From Cryoendolithus antarcticus (taxonomy: Eukaryota; Ascomycota; Dothideomycetes; Cladosporiales; Cladosporiaceae), in assembly GCA_002077065.1 (NCBI GenBank), contig NAJO01000011.1:271001-335000 (forward strand): a DNA stretch of 64,000 nucleotides. Reading direction: 5' to 3'. Under the pieces are notes generated by a model. That model was not told the DNA's origin and did not search any database. It saw only the letters and a list, made by a program, of their open reading frames with translations. This document shows, in pieces, positions 1-10,792 of this stretch (positions are counted from its first letter, which is position 1; the number at the start of each line of letters is the position of its first letter). The position numbers and the translations under genes are program-made.

Positions 1-405
1 GGGTCTGGAACGTGGAGATTGTTGGAGTGTGGAGTGGAGATATGCAGGCTCATGCAAGCAGATGGGGGCATCGACGGTGACGGGGCGGCTCTTACTGTGG
101 CACATTGGCGCTTTCGCATGGGTACGATGCAGCCGATATCATCGCTGATAAGTCCTCAAAAGGACATCATCGCGTGAATGGTCATATGTATGGCGGGAAG
201 AGTGATCGTCGTTGTCGCCTGGCCGCCCATTTGAATCGCGGACGGAGCTCCACGGCTTGGCATCTGATTTGAGCCCGTGACATCAACCTCTCCAGCATCA
301 CTCCACTAGCAGAGCATTGATGCCCCACACCCCCGCCGCCGCTCATCGCGCACCCATGCCCCACCCCACTGCTCCGCCCCGCCCTCCTTGAGCGAGTGAG
401 CCGCC
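1..405. other. 5' flank, no gene called
   Basis: I see no convincing coding exon here. A reading frame on the minus strand overlaps this stretch and the start of the next gene, but its product is Pro/Arg/Ser-rich and looks like the antisense of a GC-rich coding region. The segment probably holds the promoter and 5' untranslated region of the plus-strand gene starting at 406. Confidence 0.5.
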
Positions 406-1650
406 ATGTATCGCACAACCGACCCCCGCTTCCGCCGACGCATCCAAGACCTAACCCAAACCCTCGAGTCCGCCAATGAGTCCGCGCAATCCAACTTGTA
501 TATCTTCTCGCAAAGCTACGTGCGCCCTTGCTTCTCCTCAATCGGCGATTGCTTCTACACGTGCGTCGATGCGAGCTGTCCATCATTGAATCTACAGAAC
601 CGCGATCGCTTCCGCCGGCAGCGAGGTCGGGGTCGAAGTCGCGGGAGAGCGGAGCTGAACTTTGATTTCTATGATGACTGGGATGGGGAGGAGGAGGAGG
701 GGTTACTGGGGTGGGGCGGAGATGACATTGGTGGGGTAGGAGCGGGCTATGGGACTGTGGTTGAAGCGCAGCCTGTTGGAAAGCAGACAGGCATGACATA
801 CCCGAGGGATCGGAGGAGGAAATCAGTGCACGAGGGGACTGCTGTTGAAGCGCTGCCCGGAGGATCGTTCTTCTCGAAGCTGTTCGGAAAGAGCAAGGCA
901 GCGAGGTATCGACCTACGGCTGCGGACCTGCAGGAACATCCGGGTGCGAGGGGCAAGAGGGATCCCGAGGCAGAGGGGCTACTTGAGGGCGACTCTTCTC
1001 CGTCGTCGAGAGGAGCTGGAGTCGGTCATCGCCGCGTGAGGAGTGCTACGGTTGCGTCGTCTACAGGGAGCTATAGCAGTCGCGGCGACATCTTCCCCTC
1101 AGACGACGAAGACGACGCTGTGCCACTGGACGACGAGTTTGCGATGGTGCTCGAACGACGGAACACAGGCGGAGTTTCTGGCCCGGAGACAGAAAGTAGT
1201 AGTGGGCGCACAGGCAGTGTACGAGGGAAGCGAAAAGCCAGAGGGAGCAGTCGACGGACGATGAGCGAGAGAAGTGAAGGTGGGAAGAGCAGAAGAGGGC
1301 GAAGTCGAGCCGGTACCACAAGCACAGGCACTGGCAGCAGTCTCGCGCAGACTCCTGTCGTGGAGAGGACATCAGAGGAGATGCATCTCGAAGCAGCAGA
1401 CACTGCGCCTATCGTAGTACCGGAGCCAACACAAGCAGCGGTCGGCGAAGAACCAGTAGAGACCGCAACCCAGGAGCAGTCGCGGAAGCCAGACGCGCAT
1501 TCATCGATCGAGACCGGAGAGCGCGAAGACGAGCCGGCTGTACCCTCGCCGCCAGGCGCCCAGACGAACTCGACAACGGCCGCAACACCGGCGATGCGGT
1601 CGGATGAGCCCACGCCGCACCCGCCGCCAAATCCTCCACAACCGCCCTGA
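406..1650 (+). CDS. low-complexity hypothetical protein
   Basis: This single-exon gene encodes 414 residues. I do not recognise a catalytic family. The first ~70 residues are the most ordered part, with a short Cys-containing stretch (CFSSIGDCFYTC) and then a basic [14 protein letters not shown] run. An acidic segment (DDWDGEEEEG) follows, and residues ~180-414 are Ser/Arg/Glu/Pro-rich and probably disordered. Clustered Arg-Ser and Ser-Pro residues suggest phosphorylation. The first ATG of the frame sits just after a C-rich leader, as is common at fungal starts. There is no signal peptide or membrane segment. The ordered N-terminus makes a real protein likely; the function is unknown. Confidence 0.7.
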   Translation: MYRTTDPRFRRRIQDLTQTLESANESAQSNLYIFSQSYVRPCFSSIGDCFYTCVDASCPSLNLQNRDRFRRQRGRGRSRGRAELNFDFYDDWDGEEEEGLLGWGGDDIGGVGAGYGTVVEAQPVGKQTGMTYPRDRRRKSVHEGTAVEALPGGSFFSKLFGKSKAARYRPTAADLQEHPGARGKRDPEAEGLLEGDSSPSSRGAGVGHRRVRSATVASSTGSYSSRGDIFPSDDEDDAVPLDDEFAMVLERRNTGGVSGPETESSSGRTGSVRGKRKARGSSRRTMSERSEGGKSRRGRSRAGTTSTGTGSSLAQTPVVERTSEEMHLEAADTAPIVVPEPTQAAVGEEPVETATQEQSRKPDAHSSIETGEREDEPAVPSPPGAQTNSTTAATPAMRSDEPTPHPPPNPPQPP

Positions 1651-1822
1651 GAGTGGAAAAGCCACGACAACAATATCAATGTACATCTTTTCGAGCGTTC
1701 GAGCGAAAGCGTGTAACGATACTTCCATTCATAGACACATAACGAGGACGCTCGCTACGAGCGTCAAGACCATTTACTACCGTGAGCCGTCCCAGTTTCT
1801 TTGACCTCGTGACATACTGCCA

Positions 1823-3439
1823 TTACTGCTTCGCCGCCCACGCCGCCGAATTAATCACATACTGCTTCTGCGCCTGGTAAGGCAAAGCCGGCAGCAAATC
1901 GTCCGATGCCTTCATGTGTAGCACTGGAAGCTGTCCTCCACTCGACTCGCTGCGCCATAGACCACGCAATGGTAATGCCTCAAGCTGGACGTCGACTTGC
2001 AGCCTCGCCGCCTCCAGCGCCATCGTTTCCACTGCTGCATCCTTGCTACCTTCAAGCTGCTTCCGCAACAGCTTCGCCTGCTCTTCGAAGACCTTGAACA
2101 ACCCGTAGCGTCGCCATTTGCGCAGGTCGTCATCGTCATCACCACCGTCATCGGTCCCGTCGCGATCCTGTTGCCTTCTAGCGATGATCAAGAGAGTAGC
2201 GACAAAGCATTCTTGCAGGAAAGCGAAGCTGAAGTCACCCGTCACGGCGGCCATGGGATTGCACATCTCCAACGGAAAATCAATGCTTTTCTTATGCTTC
2301 AGCCTCGCGCGCCAGAATTCACAGTACATCACCCTCTCCTTCAGATCCGGCAGCGGGAAGATATAAGTCCTATCGAACCTGCTCGGCCGTTTGCTCAGGC
2401 CGGAATCCAGGCGTTCGAGGAAATTCGTCGAGGCTACGACGAACAAGCCATCGTTGTTTTCGAGGCCGTCGAGCTCATTGAAGAAGTAGGAGCGGGTGTT
2501 AGGCGTTACTATGGTTTCTATGTCTTCGAGGACGAGGAGACACGGGGCGAGAGCGCGGGCTTGCGTGAAAACTGCGCGGATGGAGTAGGAGTTTGGGGCG
2601 GATTTGACGTAGAGCGTGGGAATGGGTTCTTTACGCTCGAAGAGGAGGGTGTGCATGAGGGCCTGGGAGGGGTGTTAGTTGAATGGAAGCTTGGCTGTGG
2701 TGCAAAGACAAGGCGGAGACACTTTGATACTGATCGTTTTGCCGTTTCCCGGCGGTCCACCAAAGATCAGACCGCGCTTCCACGGCACGCCGAGATCTTC
2801 GTAGACTTCTTTCGAGTCGAAGAAGCGCTCGATCACGCTTGTCAAGTCTTTCTTCATGCTCTCTTTCAAGATCACTTTATCCCAGCTCGCTTTCTCGACC
2901 TCTTTGTACAGGTCCGCAGAGCGTGTCCAGTACCCGTCAAACACCCACACCGTGCCATTCATACTAGACTGCCACGCCCCAATCGCCAGGATCAAGTTGT
3001 CCGTAGCCCCGGAAGGCCCCAGAGCATCTTCGCTATCGCTGCGTTCCGCTAGGATGTACTGCATAGCTCCCACAGTGTACAGCACAAACGCTATGTCGCC
3101 AAAGATATAGATGTACTTCGCGAAATGGACCTGCTCCGCTAATCCGCCTTGCCCAGAGCGTGTCCCGGGTGGCACGAAGCCGCGCCATGTCGAGAGGGAG
3201 TCTGTGGCGGTATCTCGGGTCGCTGAAGCGTAGCCTGCCCTTGCAAAGGCGAGGAGGTTGGCATTGTACATAGGCGTGCATGTTATTATGTTTGAGGGGT
3301 GGGCGGTGCGGAGGAAGGCTGTGAATTGGAGGTCGTGGTCGGCTGTTTTGGCGGAGGTGAGGGAGAGTAGGGTTGGGAAGAGGGGTTTGGTGGAGGGAGG
3401 GGAGGAGAGGGAGGGGATGAGGGTGAAAGGTTCGTCCAT
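1823..3439 (-). CDS. BCS1-like AAA ATPase
   Basis: Two exons (3439-2723 and 2662-1823) flank a 60-nt GTGTCT..CAG intron with a CTAAC branch point, giving about 518 residues. The C-terminal half is an AAA module. Walker A GPPGNGKT is at ~228-235, and the intron splits the gene just after it. The Walker B-like LLVLEDIE is at ~281-288, and the sensor/arginine-finger segment STNFLERL..RFDR at ~317-337. This form of the motifs is typical of the large fungal BCS1-like family, related to the mitochondrial chaperone that inserts the Rieske protein. No clear N-terminal membrane segment or BCS1 import signal is visible, so it is probably a paralogue and not BCS1 itself. The N-terminal ~200 residues resemble the variable domain of that family. 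Its substrate is unknown. Confidence 0.8.
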
Positions 3440-3747
3440 CGTCGCTGCTTTTAGAGGAACGGGTTTGGTGCAGAAGAGAGGAAGCTCCAGCTCCGGGACT
3501 GGAAACGGCCACGGTAGATGATAAACAGAGCAAGGAAGTATGAATTGGAGAGGTACTTAGCTCTAGTAGCAACACAGCAGGCAACAATCTCCGTGCCACC
3601 AACAATTGCGGCGTCGAGTCTGCCTAAAGGACGCCGGTGCCGCAAAGTATGAAACAGAGGTGTTGGCAATGAGGTGGAGGTCGTTCTGCCTGAATGCCTA
3701 AGGCTTGCAAAATTGAGCTCCGATAATCGACGTTGTCTACGCCTTTG

Positions 3748-5335
3748 TCAAAAGTAGCTCGCTGACGGCAATGCTTCCGTCGACGTTCCACGGACGACCA
3801 TGAGAAGACGGAGTCCCCCTCTCCGGTTGGCGAAAACTGTGACGCGCAGTCTGTGTGTCTCAATGCTAGTCCACCTTGCTTCTTCGCCGCTGTAAATTGA
3901 TCGCGCGAAGCTGAAGGTACGAGTGCATGCGAGTGGGATTGACGAGATCTCCTTCATGGCGTAAACGACCTGTCGTTTAGTGGTCCTCCAGCTGCCGTCT
4001 CCACCCACGGACGAGTTCGGTATGTGGGGAGTAGTTGACGCATCGTCTGCTCCATGCATCTGCAAGTTGTGCTTTTGCTTCTGCTGCAGGCTAGCGAAGC
4101 TCACACTTTGTCGTACTCCAAAGCATCATACGTGAACGCGCTTCTGCCACCACTCGGACAAGTCGTCTACCGTCTGGAACTGCATCTTTGCTGGCAATCT
4201 CAGCGTCTCGTACTCGTCGCCGCAGTACTTCTTGAGTACTGCTTCCCAGTCTTCAGGGAGCTGCACAGTCTCGGACGACCCTCGCTCAGACTGTGCTCGA
4301 GCTGCTTCCACCTCTCCGTATCGTCTAGTTGATCCGGAAGAGCCTTCACAGCTGCGACGTCGAGTTTATCGGGGTATACTTCTGGGATGTTCTCGATGTA
4401 GTACATCAGCTCGCCAGCAACTCCATGTCTGCTGCAACGCGCACAAACGGCGGAGAGAGTACGGTGGTCGCTGTACCCCTTGAAGGTCTCTACCACTCTG
4501 TCGCTGTAAGAATCTCGTAGTATCACCAAGGTGCTTGAAGATGTCAGCGTGAGGCCGAAATACTGTGTGGAGTTCTTACAAGTCACCACTCGCGTCGTAT
4601 GCAACGGCGCTGAGCTTTGGATCCGAACGCCAGGCGCTGGGGCGGGCATAGAAGTGTTTCCTTCATAAAGCTGTCAGTATGGAAGCTGGAGCTCTCACTA
4701 CACTCGGGCTGTGGCTGACCGGTCTTCGAACGAGGCATAAGCGGCTTTGTGCAGCAAATCTGCGTCGCCACGCGTGAACGGCATCGTTCGGCGCTGTCCT
4801 GTGGTCTGAATGCACATGAGAGCCTGCTTCAGCCAGAGAGCTCGCTTCAGCCCTTCGTCTGGGAGCACGATTTCGATGTCGTAGACAGCTTTCAGAGCCG
4901 GATGCGCTACCGACTGGGTTATCTCGAACGCTGACGACAGCGCGTCCCACTGCTCCCGCGGTCGGTCGACTCGGTAGCTCCAGGTCTGCGAGTCAGTGAT
5001 GTCAACAGTCTGAAGATGAAGCGAGGCACACACGGAATGGTAAGCTTGATGTACACTGGCTCCCACTGCCTGGCCCAAGACATCGCTTTCTCTCCATCTT
5101 CTCGGACTGCCTCTCCTATGGCCCCTTCGTATAAGAGCGTGATCTCAAGAAGGGCAGTCTCCTCCGTCACGGCCACATGCGGAGCATATCCGAGCAAAGG
5201 GCCAAAGGCAATCTGCTTTGCTCTGTTACCTGTCCCGGAGAACGGGCCGGCGCTCTAAGCACTCGAGCTAGGATTCCCGTCATCAAAGCGCACGTCAATC
5301 GCTGCGTGACACCGTTCCTGCCAAAGTCGGCGCAT
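3748..5335 (-). CDS. unrecognised seven-exon protein
   Basis: No single frame covers this stretch, but minus-strand exons can be chained with consistent phase: 5335-5294, 5254-5057, 5009-4720, 4660-4580, 4533-4405, 4351-4132 and 4083-3748, about 431 residues. The best-supported junction joins the segments ending YDASGD and starting TLVILRDSY through a GTAAGA..AAG intron. The last junction, a 48-nt GTATGA..CAG intron, is also good. The first and fifth introns are weak (39 and 53 nt, poor donors), and the gene could be degraded there. I recognise no domain. Segments such as DWEAVLKKYCGDEYETL look genuinely coding. Function unknown; exon boundaries provisional. Confidence 0.45.
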
Positions 5336-5399
5336 ACCGCTTGTTACTCGTGTGCATCTGTACATCAATCGCAACGCTGTCATCCACTTGTGCACGACG

Positions 5400-7568
5400 T
5401 TATCTCCTGGCCCGACTGGCCGCTATAGCCGCCTTCACGTCTTCACAGAATCTCTGCACCCCGTCCTTACTACTTCCCATCATAGCCTTACCCACCTCAC
5501 TCTCTAAGTCCAAAGCCTGCCTCAAGTCCATCTTCTCAATACTCGCAACAACATCTTGCGCATCTTTCCTCATTTTCTTCGCAAGCCTGTCAGCCTTCAT
5601 ACCGAGCTCTTTGAGCTTAGCTGAATCAGAAAGCGAAGCTCTCTTGACGTTGGTACAGAGTAAGAGCGTGTCACAAATTGAGAGCAACACGTGGTAGTCT
5701 CTCAGTCGTAGAGGGAAGGCTTGCGAAGTCCCTTGCGACCTGAGTAAGGGCAGATTGTCGAGCTTCTGAGTCAGCAGCGCCAGATCTTCTGGAGTCGTGC
5801 CTTTGAGCAGCTGTCGCAATAGTACATACGATATTTGCAGAGCGGAATCCTCAGCCTCATATAGCGACGAAAGCATTCCGTTCTTCCGTTTCGCGGCAAG
5901 GTCATCGAGCTTCTCAAGTAGCTGCTCGGGATCCCTGATAGGCGGCGGAGCGCCACTTGCCAGAGAGCGTACAATCTCTTCAGCCAGGCGACACAGCAGC
6001 CACTCCTTTGTGTCTGGCATACCATGCAGCGCAGTCTCGACGTCGAAGCCGAAGTCGAAAGTCGCCTTGAAGTCTCGGTTATCTCTGACGTCTAGCCACT
6101 GCGCCAACAGTCGAGGCTTGATATGCAGGACGCTGGGTTGTCCATCCACTCGCGCAACCCGAAGCTGCTCGAGCGCGAAGATCCGCCTGCTGACGCTTTG
6201 CCGGAGGTTCTCTCGCAGATCATGCAGCTCCATAATCATACCTGTTTGCCCACTCTCAAGTACGCCTGCTTCCGCTCGGGCTAGATTGGCTTCGCAGCGA
6301 TCGTACATTGCTAGTGCGGTAGCTAGGATATCGTAAGGATCGTTGTGCTTACCCTTCGCGTTGGCAGGCTTTACCGGAAGAACGTCTGAGATCCGTGTGA
6401 GGAAGATGTGGCCAATGGTATCGTACTGCACTTCCTTGACAGCCAGTGACAACGAGTGCTTCAAGGCTAGTGCGCCAAGATCGAGGCGTGTGTAGAGATG
6501 CACCAGGATAACTTTAGCCTCGTGGATCTGCGGGTTGTCATACAACAGAGACTCGGCTAACGCGGCTGCTTGCAACAGTGGTGTATGGTCCGAAGTCAAG
6601 TCCCAGGTCTTGATCAGAGCAGAGATAGCGAGGAACATGAGGTCGTGTATATTACGGTAGCGAGCTCGGTTCATTGCCTCTGTAGCTTTGCGATATGATC
6701 GCACTATATCTGCGGCAAACGACTGCAGCTTTGTCTTGTCTGGGCTTGTCAGTATGCTCGTGAACTGAACTTTAGCTTGGTCAATCATGTCGTCGAGCCA
6801 CTGTGATGTGCCGGCTGCAGCGTTCGATGCATCCGTGACAGTAGAGTCTTGCGCCACGTCGCCGTTTGATACAGTGACGGACTTCAAAGCATCGAACATC
6901 TGCTTGCTCTCTGCGAACCTCTTACCCGCGATGCCGTCAACGTCAGCCTTTGCGCCTTGCAATGCGAAGATCTGACCAGGTACACGGCAATCGAGTTCCT
7001 TGTCGCCATCGAATCCCTCACTGACAGCTTTCCTAGCAAGCGACAACGCAAGTCTCGACTGCAAATCTTCCTTGCTCGTCGAGAGCAGTTGCGTATAGAT
7101 TGCATGTGCCATGTAGAACACCCGATTCTTTGGTTGCAGCACCTTAAGCTGGATCAAAGCAGACTGGGCGTCCTGTATCCGATTGTCGTAGATCGCACGC
7201 GAGAAACGTAGAGAATGGTAGTCGAGTCTTGCATTGACATTTGTCGTCGCTTTCGCTGCATTTTCCCACAGCTTTGCGACCTCAGGACCAGAGGTCAGAG
7301 GAAGTGGATAGGTCGCATCTCGAAGACACTCCGATACTGCTTCGTCGATCACGGCGAGCTCATTCAAGTCTCGCGTCTGTGTCGACACGAGCTTCGAGAT
7401 CGTCTCGTTGACTTTGTCTTGGTCGTCCGTGATCGCTAAGAGGCTCAACTTTGTGGTGAGCAAGCTGACATCTTGAGGCTGCTTTCGTAGCAACTCGTCG
7501 CAGCGTTTGATGCCTTTGATAGGATCACTCTTGTGCTCCTCGAATGTTGGATAGCGAGCCATGGTCAT
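5400..7568 (-). CDS. mdm20: NatB complex auxiliary subunit (Mdm20/NAA25-like)
   Basis: This intronless gene encodes 722 residues made largely of helical TPR-like repeats. NAA25/Mdm20 is the non-catalytic, ribosome-anchoring subunit of NatB, which with Naa20 acetylates N-termini starting Met-Asp, Met-Glu, Met-Asn or Met-Gln. In yeast it supports actin cables and mitochondrial inheritance. The diagnostic region is at ~residues 345-395, where LYTRLDLGALALKHSLSLAV runs into VKEVQYDTIGHIFLTRI; this VKxIQY(D/E)T segment is conserved in fungal Mdm20. The N-terminus (RYPTFEEHKSDPIKGIKRCDEL) reads as the first repeat pair. The ATG two codons before the MARY methionine is used; either Met could start. 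The call rests on remembered family motifs. Confidence 0.75.
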   Translation of the reverse strand: MTMARYPTFEEHKSDPIKGIKRCDELLRKQPQDVSLLTTKLSLLAITDDQDKVNETISKLVSTQTRDLNELAVIDEAVSECLRDATYPLPLTSGPEVAKLWENAAKATTNVNARLDYHSLRFSRAIYDNRIQDAQSALIQLKVLQPKNRVFYMAHAIYTQLLSTSKEDLQSRLALSLARKAVSEGFDGDKELDCRVPGQIFALQGAKADVDGIAGKRFAESKQMFDALKSVTVSNGDVAQDSTVTDASNAAAGTSQWLDDMIDQAKVQFTSILTSPDKTKLQSFAADIVRSYRKATEAMNRARYRNIHDLMFLAISALIKTWDLTSDHTPLLQAAALAESLLYDNPQIHEAKVILVHLYTRLDLGALALKHSLSLAVKEVQYDTIGHIFLTRISDVLPVKPANAKGKHNDPYDILATALAMYDRCEANLARAEAGVLESGQTGMIMELHDLRENLRQSVSRRIFALEQLRVARVDGQPSVLHIKPRLLAQWLDVRDNRDFKATFDFGFDVETALHGMPDTKEWLLCRLAEEIVRSLASGAPPPIRDPEQLLEKLDDLAAKRKNGMLSSLYEAEDSALQISYVLLRQLLKGTTPEDLALLTQKLDNLPLLRSQGTSQAFPLRLRDYHVLLSICDTLLLCTNVKRASLSDSAKLKELGMKADRLAKKMRKDAQDVVASIEKMDLRQALDLESEVGKAMMGSSKDGVQRFCEDVKAAIAASRARR

Positions 7569-8148
7569 CGAGAGTTCTTAGGCATGTCTCTCACGTAGAT
7601 TTTGTTGCGATAGCAGGCTGCGTCCGCATCGATCGAGCTGTTGCAGTCCCGGGCGGAATTGTAGGCTTCGTGCAAGGGAAAGTGGATGATCGAGCTTTTG
7701 GATTTGCAACTGTATATTCTGCTAGCGGATTCGTATTTGATGTCGCAGCCCCGACAGTCACAGTGACCGAAGCCTTCTCCCGGGACGTATGATCTACAGT
7801 TGAACTTCTATTGAGGTGAGGTTCGGCTGGGAGTGGGAAGAGGTGGACTCACAAAAAGGTCGAGATTAGTACATAAAGGGACTGTGAGGAAGAGTCCGGA
7901 ACGAAGTGCGTTCGCGGACGATGCGCGTCATGCTCTAGAAAACGGGGAGAATCTATTTGAAATACTTGCGTGAGAATGTAGCTGTGAAACTTGGGCTAGA
8001 AGCAACTGCTGCCTGCCAAGGATTCCTGATATAGCACGGTGGCGGCCCGTAAGACGGGGCTGCCAGGCGACTACATGAATCTACGGCTATGTCCTTGTTC
8101 CTGCTCAACAGCAACAATTTCCACGCCATGTCCTTTGCAATCTTTCCA
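7569..8148. other. intergenic, no gene called
   Basis: This 580-nt stretch separates the start of the NatB subunit gene (minus strand) from the stop of the Ser/Thr-rich gene (minus strand). It must contain the promoter of the former. The frame of the downstream gene appears to run on to 7953, but that extension comes from reading through an intron. No motif stands out. Confidence 0.4.
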
Positions 8149-9806
8149 TCACTGCTCAGACTCACGGAGCTTGAACATGTCGAACAGGCTCCCCCTCTTC
8201 TCAGGCTTCCCCTTGCCCAGGTGCCGCGAGCGACCCTTCGCCTCAAATGCCGCATTGCTCCTGGAGCGGCGCAGCGACGGAGGAAGATTGCGATGAGTCT
8301 GATACCGTTAGTGAGATGAACTACTACAAGCAACGGACGAGAATGAGAACCAACCTTGAGACGCTTCTGCTCCTGTTCGGACTCTCCAGTCGCCTTGCGA
8401 TCCTCGTCAGTCTGCGTGACATCGCGATGGTGGACATGCCCGTGGCCGTCCGTATATTCCGCCGTGGACGTCGCTATGTCACCGTGGACGTGCCCAGGGC
8501 GAATAGCCATTTGGGTGGCCACACCAGCGTCCTGATTATCACGAGCCGGGACGACACCAGTCGACATAGGAACATCTGCGCCTGATGCCGTAATGAGAGA
8601 AGAGGTGTCTTCATGATTGGCGGGGGCGGGAACTGATGTCGGGTCTGGGCCTTCGGTGTCTTCAATATCCCTACCGTGAGCGCTAACCGAGCGGACTGCA
8701 GGTAGCTCGTTGTCGTTGACCGCGTCAGCGCCGCGAACAGCCACAGCCGCACTGTCTTCGCTGCGTGCTTTGACACGTGGTGTGACGGTCGGGGAGCTAG
8801 CGGTCTGTGTTAGGGAGAAAGCCAGTTGAGTGGGGACCTTGACGTGGAGGCTTTCCAGAGTCGAAGCTGCAGAAGGGAAGGACAGATGCTGCTCTTTGTC
8901 GGACATCGCGTTGGCACCGGAATGAGCAGTGGTGGTGACAGCGTCAGTCAATGCGGCAGCAGTAGGTGCGAGGACAGGAGATATGGTGGTGTGGGCAGCA
9001 GGTGAAGCGGCTGGACTTGTGACGCTGATCTTCGTACTGTCCGCTGACAAGTGTCTGTCCTTCGTGGCCTGGTCCGGGTCGGCAATCGTCAGAGGTATGC
9101 CGATATCTGCTGATGATGCCGCATGCGTTGTGATAACAGGAAGATCGGACGCATGGACACCAGAGGAAGTGACCCGTGTCACACCGTCATTGTAAGTACC
9201 GTTGTCAGTCTTCGTCATGTTTGCGGTTCCAGATGTGATATGGCTGACTGGAGTGTGATCGTCCGCAGTCCCATGGGATCCAGTGGCAGTGCTGCCCAGC
9301 GTTGCAGCGCTGATCGCTGTGTCGAGCTCCATCGTCGCAGCAGCGCTTTGGGTGGTGCTGGAGGCGAAATCGTCGCTATGGTCTGACGCCGAGTCCTCGT
9401 CCGAATCTGACACGGCGGTGTCAAGTAGCCTCTTCTCCACCGCCCTTTGCATATTCTCCAGGCTGTTGCGCACCTGCTCGTACCGGTTGCTCAACTCAGT
9501 ACCATGCTCCGCCGCGTGCTCTTCCAAACGACCCAGAACTTCCCCGCAACGGTCCCACCAAAACTCACGGTCATCATATCTGCTATCGTCGCAAGTCGTC
9601 GCGAGGAAGAGGTAGACATTGGCGAGGTCCTCTTGCAGTATGGCCGGCTTGACGAAGAGTGCGAAGCACGCGTCCTCAAGCTCCTTGAATTTGAACTTGA
9701 CCATGAGCTCGTTCTCCACCTCTTCAACAAGCTGCGCAAGCTCAGCGGTATCTTCGCAAGTCTCGCACCGACGAAGAAGATCCGACTTCGGGCCTTGCGA
9801 AGCCAT
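8149..9806 (-). CDS. Ser/Thr-rich hypothetical protein
   Basis: Two exons (9806-8355 and 8298-8149) give about 533 residues. The 56-nt intron has a GTTGGT donor, a CTAAC branch point and a CAG acceptor. Splicing replaces an implausible read-through tail (to 7953) with a basic C-terminus ending FDMFKLRESEQ, which supports the junction. Residues 1-~130 form an ordered helical domain rich in acidic and hydrophobic positions, with paired WW and Cys residues (CETCEDTAELAQLVEEVENE). Residues ~135-470 are a long Ala/Ser/Thr/Asp/His-rich disordered linker. There is no signal peptide. I do not recognise the N-terminal domain. Confidence 0.6.
8299..8354 (-). other. intron of the Ser/Thr-rich gene
   Basis: Read on the minus strand, this 56-nt segment starts GTTGGT, contains TCACTAAC about 14 nt from its end and finishes ATCAG. 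Removing it keeps phase 0 and opens a 50-codon final exon. Confidence 0.7.
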
Positions 9807-10242
9807 ATTGTTGATGGAAGGCTAGATGCGCACAAACGTTAGCACCCCTCCGCGACTGGACGATGAGTGATAGATGCGAACACCGCAGCGCTCTGATATA
9901 GGCTCAGCTCCAGACTACGAACGTACCTAATCCGATACAGGAGGCACGGTATCTCCGTGGTGGCGCAGATCGATGCTGTCTGCTTCGAGTGCAAGTATAG
10001 GTGCGTAAGAGGCTTCTGTCTAAGACAAGGTGAACGAAATAGGTGAAGGTGAGTGCGGGATCTCCCTGATCGCCACCAAGTTCAATTTCCTTGAGCCTCC
10101 CCCACCACAAACAGAAATCACCAACTGCAAATTCCTCCAAAGTGCACACGCTCCACCGACACCGGGGCAACACACACTTTACATCTCCATATCTTGCCAA
10201 CGACCACGATAAGTCACACACGCCAAGCTCCGACTATTCAGC
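9807..10242. promoter_or_regulatory. divergent promoter region
   Basis: About 430 nt separate the start codons of the minus-strand Ser/Thr-rich gene and the plus-strand zinc-ribbon gene, so both promoters must lie here. The last ~150 nt before 10243 are pyrimidine- and CA-rich (CACACACTTTACATC), like many fungal core promoters. I see no clear TATA box. Confidence 0.45.
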
Positions 10243-10782
10243 ATGGCGGCCGTCGCGCCAGGAGGCATGCCGCCACCTCCGCCGCCACCACCACCTGGCA
10301 AGCGCAAACCTACCTCGAAGGCAGCACCACGCCCCTCTAGAAAACTCATCAAATGTCCGGGCTGTGATGAAGACCGAAGCCTCGAGGAATTCCAGGAAAT
10401 CTTCGGTGGGGGGCGTCACACGCTGTGCACACACTGTCTCAATCCACAAGCCGGAACGCTTGAAGGCGCTGATGGCGATGTTGAGATGACCGATGTGGAA
10501 GATGCGTCAGAGGAGGGTGCGTTAGGAGCTGGCAACGACAGCGCCGATCCCAATTCGAGGAAGTGCATTGGGAAGTGCCAGAAGATTCTCCCTCTGGAGT
10601 CATTCCCTGATCTCTTGAGTGGCCGTCGCAGGGGTCTCCGTTGTGACCGTCAGGACACGTGTAAGAAATGCGGGAAGGCCGCGTCCAAGGCCGCCGCCCG
10701 CAAAGCTGAGGCTGAGGACAGAGCTAAACCTCTGAGCGCTGGGCAGGAGAGCAAGCAATGCAAGGGCAAATGTCAACGAATG

Positions 10783-10792
10783 CTCTCTCTCT
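10783..10792 (+). repeat. (CT)5 tract at a frameshift
   Basis: Five CT units lie exactly where the reading frame of the third zinc-ribbon module changes. Upstream the frame reads KCQRMLSL; downstream the matching module continues in the frame shifted by two bases (FPFFSSGGRQ...CRNC). One CT unit fewer would make the two frames continuous. Dinucleotide slippage is therefore the simplest explanation. Confidence 0.7.

Noticed and set aside
182..799. 205-codon minus-strand frame opposite the first gene
   Set aside because: The product is Arg/Ser/Gly-rich with no ordered segment, and it mirrors a GC-rich coding strand that has better protein features.
1071..1679. 202-codon minus-strand frame within the first gene
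   Set aside because: It is an antisense shadow of the Ser/Arg-rich region.
1997..3052. 351-codon plus-strand frame opposite the AAA ATPase gene
   Set aside because: The minus strand carries Walker A, Walker B and arginine-finger motifs; the plus frame has none.
7953..8148. C-terminal extension of the Ser/Thr-rich protein by reading through its intron
   Set aside because: A good intron (8354-8299) leads to a different, more plausible C-terminus ending at 8149.
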